In this document: piece by piece, positions 39,362 through 40,267 of the stretch
How positions within the stretch are numbered: position 1 is the stretch's first letter
Layout of the letters: every line of letters begins with the position of its first letter
Assembly (NCBI GenBank): GCA_020060215.1
Contig: JAGVAP010000084.1
Coordinates: forward strand, 1 to 40,267
Length of the DNA stretch: 40,267 bases
Direction of reading: 5' to 3'
From: Deltaproteobacteria bacterium
GTDB taxonomy: Bacteria > Desulfobacterota > DSM-4660 > Desulfatiglandales > HGW-15
Program-made: the position numbers and the translations under genes
Notes under the pieces: generated by a model
Database searches by the model: none
What the model was told of the DNA's origin: nothing
Seen by the model: only the letters and a program-made list of their open reading frames with translations

Positions 39362-40267
39362 GTTTCAATCCACGCCCCCGCGCGAGGGGGCGACTCATTC
39401 ACTCGCTGCTTGGTGTCCGGTTTCGGGCGTTTCAATCCACGCCCCCGCGCGAGGGGGCGACGTCCGGTACCAGCCACTGTTCGCGCAGGAAGGCGGTTTC
39501 AATCCACGCCCCCGCGCGAGGGGGCGACATAGCGGCCGGGGGACGCGCATCCGGCCATCATGTTTCAATCCACGCCCCCGCGCGAGGGGGCGACACTCAA
39601 AAAGCCTTCCCTTTCCCCTGTAGAGCCATGTTTCAATCCACGCCCCCGCGCGAGGGGGCGACAGCAGGTCTGCATATTCTGGAGCGAGGGGTAATGTGTT
39701 TCAATCCACGCCCCCGCGCGAGGGGGCGACATGATCGGGCTGTTGTTGTTGTGCGCCTGGACATGTTTCAATCCACGCCCCCGCGCGAGGGGGCGACCTA
39801 CACCAAACTGAGGAAGGAGCAGTTCAATGAAAAGTTTCAATCCACGCCCCCGCGCGAGGGGGCGACGGCGGTCGTGTTGTCGTCCCGCCCCAGGGCCACG
39901 TTTCAATCCACGCCCCCGCGCGAGGGGGCGACCGGAAGACGGGTTCCCGGAGGCTGGGGCGTAGATGTTTCAATCCACGCCCCCGCGCGAGGGGGCGACT
40001 CAGTGTCCGATATAGCGGTCCAGCCTCATCATTGTTTCAATCCACGCCCCCGCGCGAGGGGGCGACCAGGGTGGTAAGCCGACAACCGGCAAGGAAAGAA
40101 TGTTTCAATCCACGCCCCCGCGCGAGGGGGCGACTCTGGACCTCGTCCCGGTGGCAGTACTCCTCGAGGTTTCAATCCACGCCCCCGCGCGAGGGGGCGA
40201 CTGAACGGGCCAGCCGTATACTAGATATTGTGGCTGTTTCAATCCACGCCCCCGCGCGAGGGGGCGA
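39362..40267 (-). CRISPR. Type I-C-like CRISPR array, 14 repeats and 13 spacers in view
   Basis: The 33-bp repeat begins GTTTCAATCCACGC and ends GGGGGCGAC on the plus strand; its arms CGCCCCC and GGGGGCG form a 7-bp stem. Repeats start at 39362, 39429, 39496, 39562, 39630, 39698, 39765, 39834, 39900, 39967, 40034, 40102, 40169 and 40236; the last lacks its final base at the window edge. Spacers are 33-36 bp and all differ. By my reading every repeat is identical. The reverse complement ends in GGATTGAAAC, the usual 3' end of I-C repeats, so the array should be transcribed leftward with its leader and cas genes beyond the right edge. No cas gene is in the window. Confidence 0.97.

Noticed and set aside
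39565..40077. Open frames across the CRISPR array on both strands (repeats reading PREGAT or RPLARGRGLK)
   Set aside because: They are produced by the 33-bp repeat, whose length is a multiple of three, and are not genes.
1..40267. tRNA, rRNA, riboswitch and cas genes
   Set aside because: I looked for cloverleaf ends, rRNA words and Cas1/Cas3-like motifs and found none; a covariance-model search would be decisive.

Overview
This is a GC-rich bacterial window with long antisense open frames, Tat-type and lipoprotein signals, aerobic respiratory genes, an exosortase-type exopolysaccharide export set and a type I-C CRISPR array. This mix suggests a Gram-negative, probably Desulfobacterota-like (deltaproteobacterial) or related environmental lineage that respires oxygen. 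The assignment is an inference from gene content; the window holds no rRNA or other marker gene.

Layout. (1) 1-3635, minus strand: polysaccharide export outer-membrane protein, Wzz-like chain-length determinant and ExeA-like AAA ATPase, the set usually found with exosortase (XrtA/PEP-CTERM) loci. (2) 4158-7224, plus strand: a lipid/diacylglycerol kinase, a YihY membrane protein fused to a PPC/DUF296 domain, a block of REP-like hairpins and 7-bp periodic repeats, and a DUF456 membrane protein. (3) 7296-9860, minus strand: a secreted PRC-barrel-like protein, then a three-gene envelope-stress operon (coiled-coil membrane protein, holin-X family protein, DUF3618 protein) with a recognisable promoter and terminator. 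(4) 10152-21542, minus strand: an eleven-gene respiratory operon encoding alternative complex III (ActB, C, D, F, A and a distal ActE-like cytochrome) with a cbb3-type oxygen reductase (CcoN, a CcoO-CcoP fusion, a CcoS-like protein) and two unrecognised small membrane proteins between them. Quinol oxidation, cytochrome c transfer and O2 reduction are thus encoded together. (5) 21797-23599: a general-stress SDR, a DUF1328 protein and a YtxH protein. (6) 23771-36706: a carbohydrate region. A GT9 glycosyltransferase and a methyltransferase run leftward. Rightward, from a TATAAT promoter, run two sugar-nucleotide epimerases/dehydratases, a zinc-type dehydrogenase, a Gfo/Idh oxidoreductase, a small conserved protein, a GT4 and two CgeB-type glycosyltransferases, a four-helix membrane protein, a clan GH-A glycosidase-like protein and a histidine phosphatase. 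No flippase, polymerase or ABC exporter is present. (7) 36961-39222: a secreted two-domain PRC-barrel protein and an MFS transporter. (8) 39362 to the end: a CRISPR array (14 repeats, 13 spacers in view) whose repeat polarity puts the leader and any cas genes beyond the right edge.

The least expected feature lies between the genes. Many intergenic gaps hold short imperfect tandem repeats of period 7-9 bp with different unit sequences, and small hairpins whose loops are often TCCT. Some of these run into gene ends and supply stop codons and the last residues of proteins. The best candidates for undescribed biology are the carbohydrate region (a possible stress-linked glycoside pathway), the alternative complex III-cbb3 operon with its orphan membrane subunits and its CX3CH haem motif, and this intergenic repeat system.
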